From the NCBI GenBank assembly GCA_010604095.1, contig JAABLG010000012.1:1-54550 (forward strand): 54,550 nt of DNA. The letters run 5' to 3'. Positions 48,357-54,550 of this stretch are shown here, piece after piece; positions within the stretch are counted from its first letter, which is position 1; each line of letters starts with the position of its first letter. Origin of the DNA: Streptococcus vestibularis (lineage in GTDB: Bacteria; Bacillota; Bacilli; Lactobacillales; Streptococcaceae). The position numbers were made by a program, and so were the translations under genes. Below the pieces are notes generated by a model that saw only the letters and a program-made list of their open reading frames with translations, searched no databases and was not told where the DNA came from.

Positions 48357-48719
48357 ATGTCTATTATTACACTAATTTTAGCTGGGATTGTTGCTTTGGA
48401 ACATCTCTATATCATGTATTTGGAAACTTTTGCGACGCATTCGGACACGACTAGTCGTGTTTTCAATATGAGCAAAGAAGAACTTCAACGTGATTCTGTT
48501 ACAAACTTATTTAAAAATCAAGGGATTTACAATGGTTTGATTGCTGTGTTCCTCTTGTATGGTATTTTTACAAATAGTCAACTACTTGTAACGATTTTTG
48601 TCCTTAATGTTTTCTTTGCTGCTGTTTATGGTGCTGTAACTGCTAATAAGAAAATTATTTTAACTCAAGGTGGACCTGCAATTTTGACCTTGTTTTCACT
48701 TATTATCCCTTTATTTTAG
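48357..48719 (+). CDS. DUF1304 family small membrane protein
   Basis: A 120-aa protein with four membrane helices (about 2-22, 60-80, 81-98, 103-120). ALEHLYIMYLETFAT near the first helix and FKNQGIYNGLIAVFLLYG are characteristic of DUF1304; its function is unknown. I start at the ATG at 48357, with AAGGGAG six nt upstream; a longer ORF runs upstream through the promoter. It is convergent with tetR and shares a terminator. Confidence 0.85.
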   Translation: MSIITLILAGIVALEHLYIMYLETFATHSDTTSRVFNMSKEELQRDSVTNLFKNQGIYNGLIAVFLLYGIFTNSQLLVTIFVLNVFFAAVYGAVTANKKIILTQGGPAILTLFSLIIPLF

Positions 48720-48737
48720 GGACTTAATTGTAGAAGA

Positions 48738-48779
48738 AAAAAGCTGCTTTAACCATTGAGATGGTTAAAGCAGCTTTTT
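48738..48779. terminator. bidirectional terminator between DUF1304 and tetR
   Basis: A 19-bp perfect stem, 48738-48756 with 48761-48779, loop TGAG, starting with A's and ending with TTTTT, so it serves both convergent genes. Confidence 0.93.
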
Positions 48780-48799
48780 GTGTACTTCTATATATTGCT

Positions 48800-49339
48800 T
48801 TATTGAGGAATAAATCGTAGAAGAAAGTCTGTCATTTCTTGAGGAGATTCTTTTTTTCCTTTATTTATCCAGGCTTGACAAGCGCCAAAAATAGCATGCG
48901 CAAAATAAATACTGGCATAGTCTTTCTCGAATCCTTTGAGAGCCCTTTCTTCAGCAGTAGGGACAATGAAGTCCTCAGCTATCATACGCTGAAGTTTATG
49001 TATCAGAAAATCTTGAATTTCTTTTGATCCATTTGTAGACAATAGAGCTGACAGGAGCTTTTCACGAGTGAGAAAATCAAAGATTTCGAGAAAGGCTCCC
49101 TCTTTCTTTCCTTCATATTTATCAAAGATGTATTCTAGTTTATGAAAAAGCTCTTTTTGATAACTATCAATCATCTCATACTTATCTTTGTAGTGAGTAT
49201 AGAAACTAGAACGGCTAATCCCAGCTGTTTGAACTAGACGAATAGTTGTAATCTCATTGAAATCTTGGTCCTTAAGACATATTACTAAAGCATCTAAAAG
49301 TGCTTTTTTAGTTTGCTCGCGCCGTTGATCTTGTGTCAT
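48800..49339 (-). CDS. TetR family transcriptional regulator
   Basis: A 179-aa regulator with an N-terminal TetR helix-turn-helix (residues about 10-55, ALLDALVICLKDQDFNEITTIRLVQTAGISRSSFYTHYKDK) and a helical ligand-binding part. It is divergent from the large yhgE-type membrane gene, with two copies of an operator-like sequence in between, so it probably represses both itself and yhgE. Confidence 0.9.
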   Translation of the reverse strand: MTQDQRREQTKKALLDALVICLKDQDFNEITTIRLVQTAGISRSSFYTHYKDKYEMIDSYQKELFHKLEYIFDKYEGKKEGAFLEIFDFLTREKLLSALLSTNGSKEIQDFLIHKLQRMIAEDFIVPTAEERALKGFEKDYASIYFAHAIFGACQAWINKGKKESPQEMTDFLLRFIPQ

Positions 49340-49359
49340 ATGTTTCTCCTTTTATACAC

Positions 49360-49376
49360 TTTTAGACGTTGTGTCC
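49360..49376 (-). promoter_or_regulatory. operator-like repeat, tetR side
   Basis: The minus strand reads GGACACAACGTCTAAAA; it matches 13 of 17 positions with the copy in front of yhgE (49442-49458) and contains the short inverted repeat GACnnnnnGTC. Both copies lie a similar distance before their own ribosome sites. Confidence 0.5.
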
Positions 49377-49395
49377 AAAAAATAATTCTTTAATA

Positions 49396-49423
49396 TTGAT
49401 TTTCATATAAATGAGTTTATAAT
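49396..49423 (+). promoter_or_regulatory. promoter for the yhgE-type gene
   Basis: TTGATT (49396-49401), 16-nt spacer, TATAAT (49418-49423). The operator-like repeat lies about 20-35 bp downstream. Confidence 0.65.
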
Positions 49424-49441
49424 TGATTATATCATAAAAAT

Positions 49442-49458
49442 AAACACACTGTCTAAAA
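49442..49458 (+). promoter_or_regulatory. operator-like repeat, yhgE side
   Basis: AAACACACTGTCTAAAA, the plus-strand counterpart of the repeat at 49360-49376; the common part is ACACA, two variable bases, GTCTAAAA. Confidence 0.5.
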
Positions 49459-49467
49459 AGGAGAAAT

Positions 49468-51837
49468 ATGTTAGCAGAATTAAAGGCTCTTCTTAAAAGT
49501 CCAAAGCTATGGATAACTATTATTGGGGTCTCATTGATACCCGCTTTGTATAATCTAATCTTTTTATCTTCTATGTGGAATCCTTATGGCAATGTCAAAC
49601 ATTTGCCAGTGGCGGTAGTAAATAAAGATAAGAGTGCTAGTTTTCAGAATAAAACTCTAAATATTGGTCATGATATGGTAGACAATATGTCTAAAAATAA
49701 AAATCTGGACTATCATTTTGTGACTGAAAAGGAGGCACAAAAAGGAATAGATGATGGTAATTACTATATGGTGATTACTTTCCCAGAAAACCTCTCAAGT
49801 AATGCAGCAAGCCTTTTGACTAATGATCCTAAGAAACTGGAAATTTCTTATCAAACAACAGCAGGACATAGCTTCGTTTCTTCAAAAATGAGCGATTCTG
49901 CCATATCTAAGTTAAAGGATACCGTTTCTAAAAATATTACATCAACTTATGTTGGAGCTGTCTTTAAGAGCATGTCTCAACTTCAGGGTGGTATGGGAAC
50001 TGCAGCGAATGGGGCCAGTCAATTATATGCAGGTGCAGGTGCACTTCAATCTGGAAGTCAAACCTTATCAAATGGCCTAGGAACTCTTGCTGGTTCGACA
50101 CAAACATTGGCGACAGGTGTAGATACCTTGAGTTCAGGCGCATCTGCTTATACTTCAGGTGTGTCAACTTTGTCAGGTGCTTTGTCACAGTTAAATAGTA
50201 ACTCTGAGGCTGTCAATTCTGCTGCAGGTCAATTTGCTTCAGGTGCAGAAGCTATGAACGCTCTGGTAACTGGTGCAGATTCTTTGTCTACAGCACTTAG
50301 TCAAATGGCTACAGCAACAAGTTTATCTGAAGAACAGCAAGCACAGTTGTCAACCTTGTCAACTAATTTAACTGATTTGAATACAGCAATTCAAAATCTT
50401 AATACAGCAGTAAGTAATACATCATTACCTAGTGGAACATCAACAACATCAGTAGATACAAGTTCAATAGCGACTTATCTTTCAAATATCTCTTCTGCAG
50501 CTAGCTCTATAGCCACAGCTAGTGCCACTGACAAAGCGAACGATTTAGCTGCGGTACAAGGAACAGCTGCATATCAGAGCTTGACAGCAGATCAACAAGC
50601 AGAGATTACATCAGCAATTAGTAATGCAGGATCGACAGCTAGTAGTTATGCTTCAACTATTGCAACAGATGTGTCAAGTATGTCAACAGCTTTATCTAGC
50701 TTGACAGGTACGACAACTACAGGTAGTGGAGATTCAAGTAATTTAGCTACTTTACAAACGTCGATTTCAGGTATTGCTAGTTCAGCCAATGCCCTTCTTC
50801 CAGCAGCCTCATCGACTGTATCATCAATGCAATCTAATATTGCTAGTCTCAATTCAGTACTTGTCAATCAATTGTCACCTGGAGCAAGTCAGGTTGCCTC
50901 AGGTGTGTCAACAGCTCAAAGTACTTTAGCTACAGGTGCAAGCAATCTCTCAACAGGTTTGTCAACCTACACAGGTGCTGTGTCAACAATTGCCAGTGGC
51001 GCTCAAACTCTAGATGCTAATAGTAGTAGCTTGTTGTCTGGATTTGCCAGTCTTCAAAATGGTACAAATGCTCTCAATACAGGTGCCCAACAATTAGCAA
51101 CCGGAGGAAATACTTTGACAAGTGGATTGACAAGTCTGTCAACAAACCTATCTACATTGTCTGACTCGTTAAATAAGGCTAATCAGCAACTATCTCTTGT
51201 TTCGGTAAAATCAGACAATGCAAAAATGGTTAGTGCTCCGCTCAATGAGAAGAAAACAGATAAGGATAAGGTTGACACAAATGGTGTGGGAATGGCTCCG
51301 TATATGATTTCTGTTTCTCTTATGGTTGTAGCTCTTTCAACCAATGTCATCTTTGCTAAGAGTTTGACAGGAAGAAACTTTACTAGCCGTTTTGACTGGG
51401 CTAAGAATAAGTTATTTATCAATGGTATTATTACGACAATGGCTGCTATTGCCCTTTATATTGCTATTCGATTTGTGGGGGTTGTACCAAATCATCCATT
51501 AGCTACATTTGGTATGATTCTCCTTGCAGCATGGACTTTGATGGCTCTGGTTACAGCCCTTGTAGGTTGGGATGATAGATATGGTGCATTTGCTTCCATG
51601 ATTATGCTACTTTTGCAGCTAGGTTCTAGTGCAGGAACTTATCCGATTGAACTAAGTCCTAAGTTCTTTAAGGTCGTTCAACCATTCCTACCAATGTCTT
51701 ACTCCGTGTCAGGTCTTCGTCAAACGATTTCTATGACAGGACAAATCTCAAATCAGGTACGCATGCTATTCATTTTCTTACTTATTTTTGTAGTTGTAGG
51801 TATTGTTATTTATAGACCAAAGTCTGAGAATGTATAA
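49468..51837 (+). CDS. YhgE/Pip family membrane protein
   Basis: A 789-aa protein of the YhgE/Pip (phage infection protein) family: one N-terminal membrane helix (about 12-30, LWITIIGVSLIPALYNLIFL), a very long extracellular Ser/Thr/Ala/Gly-rich region (about 35-620) with many LSTG/LASG-type repeats and helical periodicity, then about five C-terminal helices (from about 610) of the ABC-2 type. In Lactococcus Pip is a phage receptor; related EsaA-like proteins act in type VII secretion, but no such genes are near. It is divergent from tetR. RBS AAAGGAG. Confidence 0.88.
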   Translation: MLAELKALLKSPKLWITIIGVSLIPALYNLIFLSSMWNPYGNVKHLPVAVVNKDKSASFQNKTLNIGHDMVDNMSKNKNLDYHFVTEKEAQKGIDDGNYYMVITFPENLSSNAASLLTNDPKKLEISYQTTAGHSFVSSKMSDSAISKLKDTVSKNITSTYVGAVFKSMSQLQGGMGTAANGASQLYAGAGALQSGSQTLSNGLGTLAGSTQTLATGVDTLSSGASAYTSGVSTLSGALSQLNSNSEAVNSAAGQFASGAEAMNALVTGADSLSTALSQMATATSLSEEQQAQLSTLSTNLTDLNTAIQNLNTAVSNTSLPSGTSTTSVDTSSIATYLSNISSAASSIATASATDKANDLAAVQGTAAYQSLTADQQAEITSAISNAGSTASSYASTIATDVSSMSTALSSLTGTTTTGSGDSSNLATLQTSISGIASSANALLPAASSTVSSMQSNIASLNSVLVNQLSPGASQVASGVSTAQSTLATGASNLSTGLSTYTGAVSTIASGAQTLDANSSSLLSGFASLQNGTNALNTGAQQLATGGNTLTSGLTSLSTNLSTLSDSLNKANQQLSLVSVKSDNAKMVSAPLNEKKTDKDKVDTNGVGMAPYMISVSLMVVALSTNVIFAKSLTGRNFTSRFDWAKNKLFINGIITTMAAIALYIAIRFVGVVPNHPLATFGMILLAAWTLMALVTALVGWDDRYGAFASMIMLLLQLGSSAGTYPIELSPKFFKVVQPFLPMSYSVSGLRQTISMTGQISNQVRMLFIFLLIFVVVGIVIYRPKSENV

Positions 51838-51840
51838 ACT

Positions 51841-51872
51841 AAAAGTCAGCTCTAATTAGAGCTGACTTTTTT
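51841..51872. terminator. bidirectional terminator between yhgE and DUF4097
   Basis: A 30-bp perfect palindrome (51841-51870) starting with AAAAGTCAGCTC and ending in TTTT, serving the two convergent genes. Confidence 0.93.
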
Positions 51873-51875
51873 ACG

Positions 51876-52712
51876 TTATTCGATGTAGATATCACCTAGA
51901 TCAGAGGTAATGGTAAGTGTGTTGTCTTTTGAGTTCTTAAGGTTATTCGTAATCTCTGTTTCTCCCGAATGACTGTCAGCTTGAACATTAACAGTATGAT
52001 TTTTAAGACTTATTTCAACGTCACCTGAAGTAACATCAAGCTTGTTATGCCCATTAAATACCAAGTTGTTACCGGTATAATCCCCTAATGTAATAGATAA
52101 ATCAGAGTTAGCGAAAAGCGTATCATTACTTTCAACACTACCGACAGCAAGATGGGCCTTTAAGTTATTAACAGTCATCTCGGTAAATGTTAGGTCACCT
52201 ACTTTAAGGTCAATATTTGACTGTTTAATTGTGCTATTATTTAAATCTAAATTTCCAGATGCCAAATCTGCCTTTAGAAAATCAATCGTTTGTTTTTTAG
52301 GGAGTGTAATGATTATGGTATTGCTTTCGTTGAGAGTAGATAGATTTATTAAATCTTTTAATCCGAATAAGTTGAAATGATTATGGGAAGTTAGAGATTT
52401 ATCAGAATAATTCTCGTTGATGCTTAATTGACGTTCCTTTACAGTAATGTCAATTGGATTTTTCTTTTTTTGATAATAAGTGATAGTTGCTTTACTAACA
52501 TTTCCAGTTTTAATAAGGATATTGTAGCTGTTACTTTTTATATCCATTCGATTGAAGTCGTTAACTTCTTTCTTTACAAAATCCAGATCATTTTTGGGCT
52601 GATTTTGTAAATCAGTTAAGGCTCCATGGCTGTAGCCCCAAATTGCTAATCCCCCACCTAAGAATACAGAAATGAGAGATATTCCAAGGACGACTTTTTT
52701 CCAAGTTTTCAT
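51876..52712 (-). CDS. DUF4097 adhesin-like membrane-anchored protein
   Basis: A 278-aa protein with one N-terminal hydrophobic segment (residues about 5-25, VVLGISLISVFLGGGLAIWGY) and a beta-helix-like DUF4097 domain rich in short beta strands and Asn/Asp/Ser (about 110-278). I start at 52712 because the ATG shares ATGA with the DUF1700 stop and has AAAGGAAG upstream; 27 nt of longer ORF precede it. It is the third gene of padR-DUF1700-DUF4097, a frequent Firmicute envelope-stress-type cluster of unproven function. Confidence 0.85.
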   Translation of the reverse strand: MKTWKKVVLGISLISVFLGGGLAIWGYSHGALTDLQNQPKNDLDFVKKEVNDFNRMDIKSNSYNILIKTGNVSKATITYYQKKKNPIDITVKERQLSINENYSDKSLTSHNHFNLFGLKDLINLSTLNESNTIIITLPKKQTIDFLKADLASGNLDLNNSTIKQSNIDLKVGDLTFTEMTVNNLKAHLAVGSVESNDTLFANSDLSITLGDYTGNNLVFNGHNKLDVTSGDVEISLKNHTVNVQADSHSGETEITNNLKNSKDNTLTITSDLGDIYIE

Positions 52713-53293
52713 GATTTTCTTCCTTTCCTGATGAGCCATTTAATCAATAGAGTAATTAGCTTTACAATAAGTTTACAGATTTCAAATGAAACCAAAAGTA
52801 GTAAGAGCGCTCCCCCAAACATCAACAGTCCTAGACCTACTCCAAACAGTGTTGAAGCCAGTGAAACACTTAAGAGAGAGAAGCTTGTAAAGAAAGTGTA
52901 AACACCACTAATGAGTAAGGCAAAGGTAAGAGCTAAGGCAGTCACTATGACTGCGAAAATAATCATAAGAAGTGTCATTAGCATAGCTAAGAAGAATAGT
53001 AAAATTGGTAAGGCGACTGGACTGGCTAAAACAGCTAGGATAGCAATCCAAAGGATAGTCGTTTTATTGCGTAAGCTGCTCTTATCCTCAATAATCTTTT
53101 CATCAAGCAGACGAGTGATGACTTCATGAGCGGCTTCCTTAGGTGTACCCAATTCTGCAATAACTTGAGCTTCATTTTCAGGTCCAGCCTCCTCAAAGTA
53201 CTCCATAAAATATTCTAGAGCTTCTTCGTAGTCCTTTTGTGGTAATTTTCGTAGATATTTTGTTAATTTGGCTAGATATTCAGTCTTTGTCAT
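52709..53293 (-). CDS. DUF1700 family membrane protein
   Basis: A 194-aa protein with a helical cytoplasmic N-terminus (residues 1-75, YLAKLTKYLRKLPQKDYEEALEYFMEYFEEAG) and three or more membrane segments (about 78-185). DUF1700 proteins are nearly always beside a PadR regulator, as here. The start overlaps padR by 14 bp and the stop overlaps DUF4097 (ATGA), so all three are coupled. Confidence 0.88.
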   Translation of the reverse strand: MTKTEYLAKLTKYLRKLPQKDYEEALEYFMEYFEEAGPENEAQVIAELGTPKEAAHEVITRLLDEKIIEDKSSLRNKTTILWIAILAVLASPVALPILLFFLAMLMTLLMIIFAVIVTALALTFALLISGVYTFFTSFSLLSVSLASTLFGVGLGLLMFGGALLLLLVSFEICKLIVKLITLLIKWLIRKGRKS

Positions 53294-53606
53294 GTCTTAA
53301 TCTCCCTTCCACAATACCGTCCAGAGTTTCTTTATAGGTTAACCATTCCTTATTAAGAAATTCTAACTGTTCTTTTCCCTCCGAGGTAATACTGTAGTAT
53401 TTACGTTTTCTACCTTGATATTCTTGACTATAGGTCGTCATATAGCCGGCCTTTTCAAGTTTTTTAAGAATAGGATAAAGTGTTGATTCCTTGATATTAG
53501 CTGCAAGTTTTATGGTTTGACTGATCTCATAACCATAGGAGTCTTCTCTATCGATAATAGCCAGTATTAAGAACTCTATCAGGATTGATGATGTTGGAAA
53601 ATACAT
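53280..53606 (-). CDS. PadR family transcriptional regulator
   Basis: A 108-aa winged-helix repressor (LIEFLILAIIDREDSYGYEISQTIKLAANI ... STLYPILKKLEKAGYMTTYSQ) of the short PadR-s2 type. It heads a three-gene operon with the DUF1700 and DUF4097 membrane proteins and probably represses that operon. The AT-rich palindromic stretches upstream (53629-53660 and 53699-53724) are candidate operators. Confidence 0.92.
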   Translation of the reverse strand: MYFPTSSILIEFLILAIIDREDSYGYEISQTIKLAANIKESTLYPILKKLEKAGYMTTYSQEYQGRKRKYYSITSEGKEQLEFLNKEWLTYKETLDGIVEGRLRHDKD

Positions 53607-53666
53607 AGTCTACTCCTTCGCTTTTAGGATATGTATAAAAATTATATATAATTATTTTACATATTG

Positions 53667-53695
53667 AGTGTACCTCTTTTAGAAATATATGTCAA
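53667..53695 (-). promoter_or_regulatory. promoter for the padR operon
   Basis: Minus strand TTGACA (53695-53690), 17-nt spacer, TACACT (53672-53667). It gives a leader of about 54 nt through an AT-rich palindromic stretch. Confidence 0.75.
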
Positions 53696-53768
53696 TATTT
53701 TATATATAAAAATTTTATATAATAGGGCTATCTTGTTTTTTATGATAAGATGAAGTTAAGGAGTTCTT

Positions 53769-54377
53769 ATGATTATTAAAGATAAATTGGCTCACTATGA
53801 GCCTAAGCCCTTGGGAGAAACTGGTCGCTATGCAGTACTCTTACCTTTGCTATACAATGAAAAAAATGAGAAGTATCAGGTTCTTTATCAAGTACGAAGT
53901 GAACATATTTCTCAGCCGGGAGAAGTTTCTTTTCCAGGTGGACATGCCGAAGATGGCGAGACTTTTCAAGAAGCCGCCATACGAGAAACTTGTGAGGAAT
54001 TAAATATAGTTCCTAATCAAATTGATATTTGGGGAGAGATAGACTATCTTGTTCATCAGGGGAGAACCGTTCATTGCTTTGTAGGAAAACTGAATATAGA
54101 TAATTGGGAAGATATTTCACCTAATGAAGAAGTGGCTCGTCTGTTTACAGTAGATATTGACACCCTGTTGACAGAAAATCCAGTTTATTATACAGTGACT
54201 TCTACCTTGAGTGATGCGAAAGATTTCCCATTTTTCCTGGTAAAAAACAGAGATAGATATAATTTTGGGTACAGTGAACGTCATATTCCTTTTTACAGAA
54301 ACTTGACAGAAAATATATGGGGGATGACAGCTATGTTTACACATAGATTTACAGATATTTTGAAAGATTTAGATTGA
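53769..54377 (+). CDS. Nudix hydrolase, CoA pyrophosphatase-like
   Basis: A 202-aa protein with a Nudix box at about residues 56-78, GGHAEDGETFQEAAIRETCEEL, complete except that the last conserved Gly is Asn (EELNI). Just upstream, VRSEHISQPGEVSFPGG matches the additional motif of coenzyme A diphosphatases (NUDT7/YeaB type), so CoA or a CoA derivative is the best guess for a substrate. AAGGAG precedes the ATG and a terminator follows. Confidence 0.87.
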   Translation: MIIKDKLAHYEPKPLGETGRYAVLLPLLYNEKNEKYQVLYQVRSEHISQPGEVSFPGGHAEDGETFQEAAIRETCEELNIVPNQIDIWGEIDYLVHQGRTVHCFVGKLNIDNWEDISPNEEVARLFTVDIDTLLTENPVYYTVTSTLSDAKDFPFFLVKNRDRYNFGYSERHIPFYRNLTENIWGMTAMFTHRFTDILKDLD

Positions 54378-54385
54378 AAATAAAA

Positions 54386-54449
54386 GATCAACATATTATT
54401 GTTGATCTCAGAATGAAGACAAACATCGTTTTTGATGTTTGTCTTTTTT
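54386..54449 (+). terminator. tandem hairpins and terminator after the Nudix gene
   Basis: First GATCAACA/TGTTGATC (54386-54393, 54400-54407), without a U-run, then AAGACAAACATC (54416-54427), loop GTTTTT, GATGTTTGTCTT (54434-54445) followed by TTTT. From 54450 to the end I see no gene. Confidence 0.85.
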
Positions 54450-54550
54450 ATATTCTTACCTAATTCTCCTATAATCCAATAATATTGAGATATTTGGGTA
54501 AAATAACAGGTCTTTCCTACCATCATTTTTACCAATTTTTTGATATTTAG

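Noticed and set aside
54293..54535. An 80-codon minus-strand ORF at the window end
   Set aside because: It spans the Nudix terminator and the 3' end of that gene in antisense; no promoter or ribosome site supports it.

Overview
The window is the replication-origin region of a low-GC Gram-positive coccus, almost certainly a Streptococcus. Gene order (ftsH-hpt-tilS-divIC-mfd-pth-ychF-dnaN-dnaA-oriC-parB-htrA-rlmH on one side; trpS, guaB, recF, ecfA1A2T, mnmA, mnmG, gdpP, rplI, dnaC, rpsD on the other), extended -10 (TGnTATAAT) promoters and a ParB without ParA all fit. In mitis-group streptococci comCDE sits beside rlmH; here a DUF1275 membrane protein does. That makes the salivarius/thermophilus group my best guess, but the species is inferred, not proven.

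Layout. 1-16.9 kb is read leftwards from the origin: htrA, parB, dnaA, dnaN, a DUF951 gene, ychF, pth-mfd, then a tightly coupled chain (rqcP, divIC, an unlisted 43-codon ORF, a serine hydrolase, tilS), then hpt-ftsH. The origin lies at about 11.87-17.06 kb as four groups of DnaA boxes, with a DnaA-trio-like unwinding element between dnaA and dnaN. From 17 kb most genes run rightwards: rlmH, DUF1275, three tRNAs (Arg on the minus strand, Glu, Asn), T-box-controlled trpS, guaB, an M16 peptidase pair, a RodZ-like gene, pgsA, the ECF module ecfA1-ecfA2-ecfT, two secreted lysozyme-like wall proteins, a polytopic membrane protein, mnmA-marC, mnmG, gdpP-rplI-dnaC, a Veg-like gene and rpsD. Minus-strand exceptions are yfhO, an ABC-F gene, a YitT gene, and yaaA-recF. 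The last 7 kb is more accessory: a small conserved-looking ORF, DUF1304, a TetR/YhgE divergent pair, a PadR-DUF1700-DUF4097 operon, and a Nudix hydrolase.

How the parts work together. The core is chromosome replication and segregation (DnaA, DnaN, DnaC, RecF, ParB and two parS sites), translation and tRNA modification (TilS, MnmA, MnmG, Pth, RlmH, TrpRS, RqcP, S4, L9), and envelope growth and proteolysis (DivIC, FtsH, HtrA, RodZ-like, PgsA, wall hydrolases). No phage, IS element, CRISPR array or toxin-antitoxin locus is visible.

Most of what merits a second look is regulatory or architectural: the origin layout, a probably leaderless rlmH mRNA, twin hairpins with identical loops in the mnmA leader, a long folded leader before the LysM gene, a candidate small RNA beside ychF, an ABC-F protein in which one whole composite ATP site is degenerate, and repeated operator-like sequences between tetR and yhgE. 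I found no clear-cut new multi-gene system.
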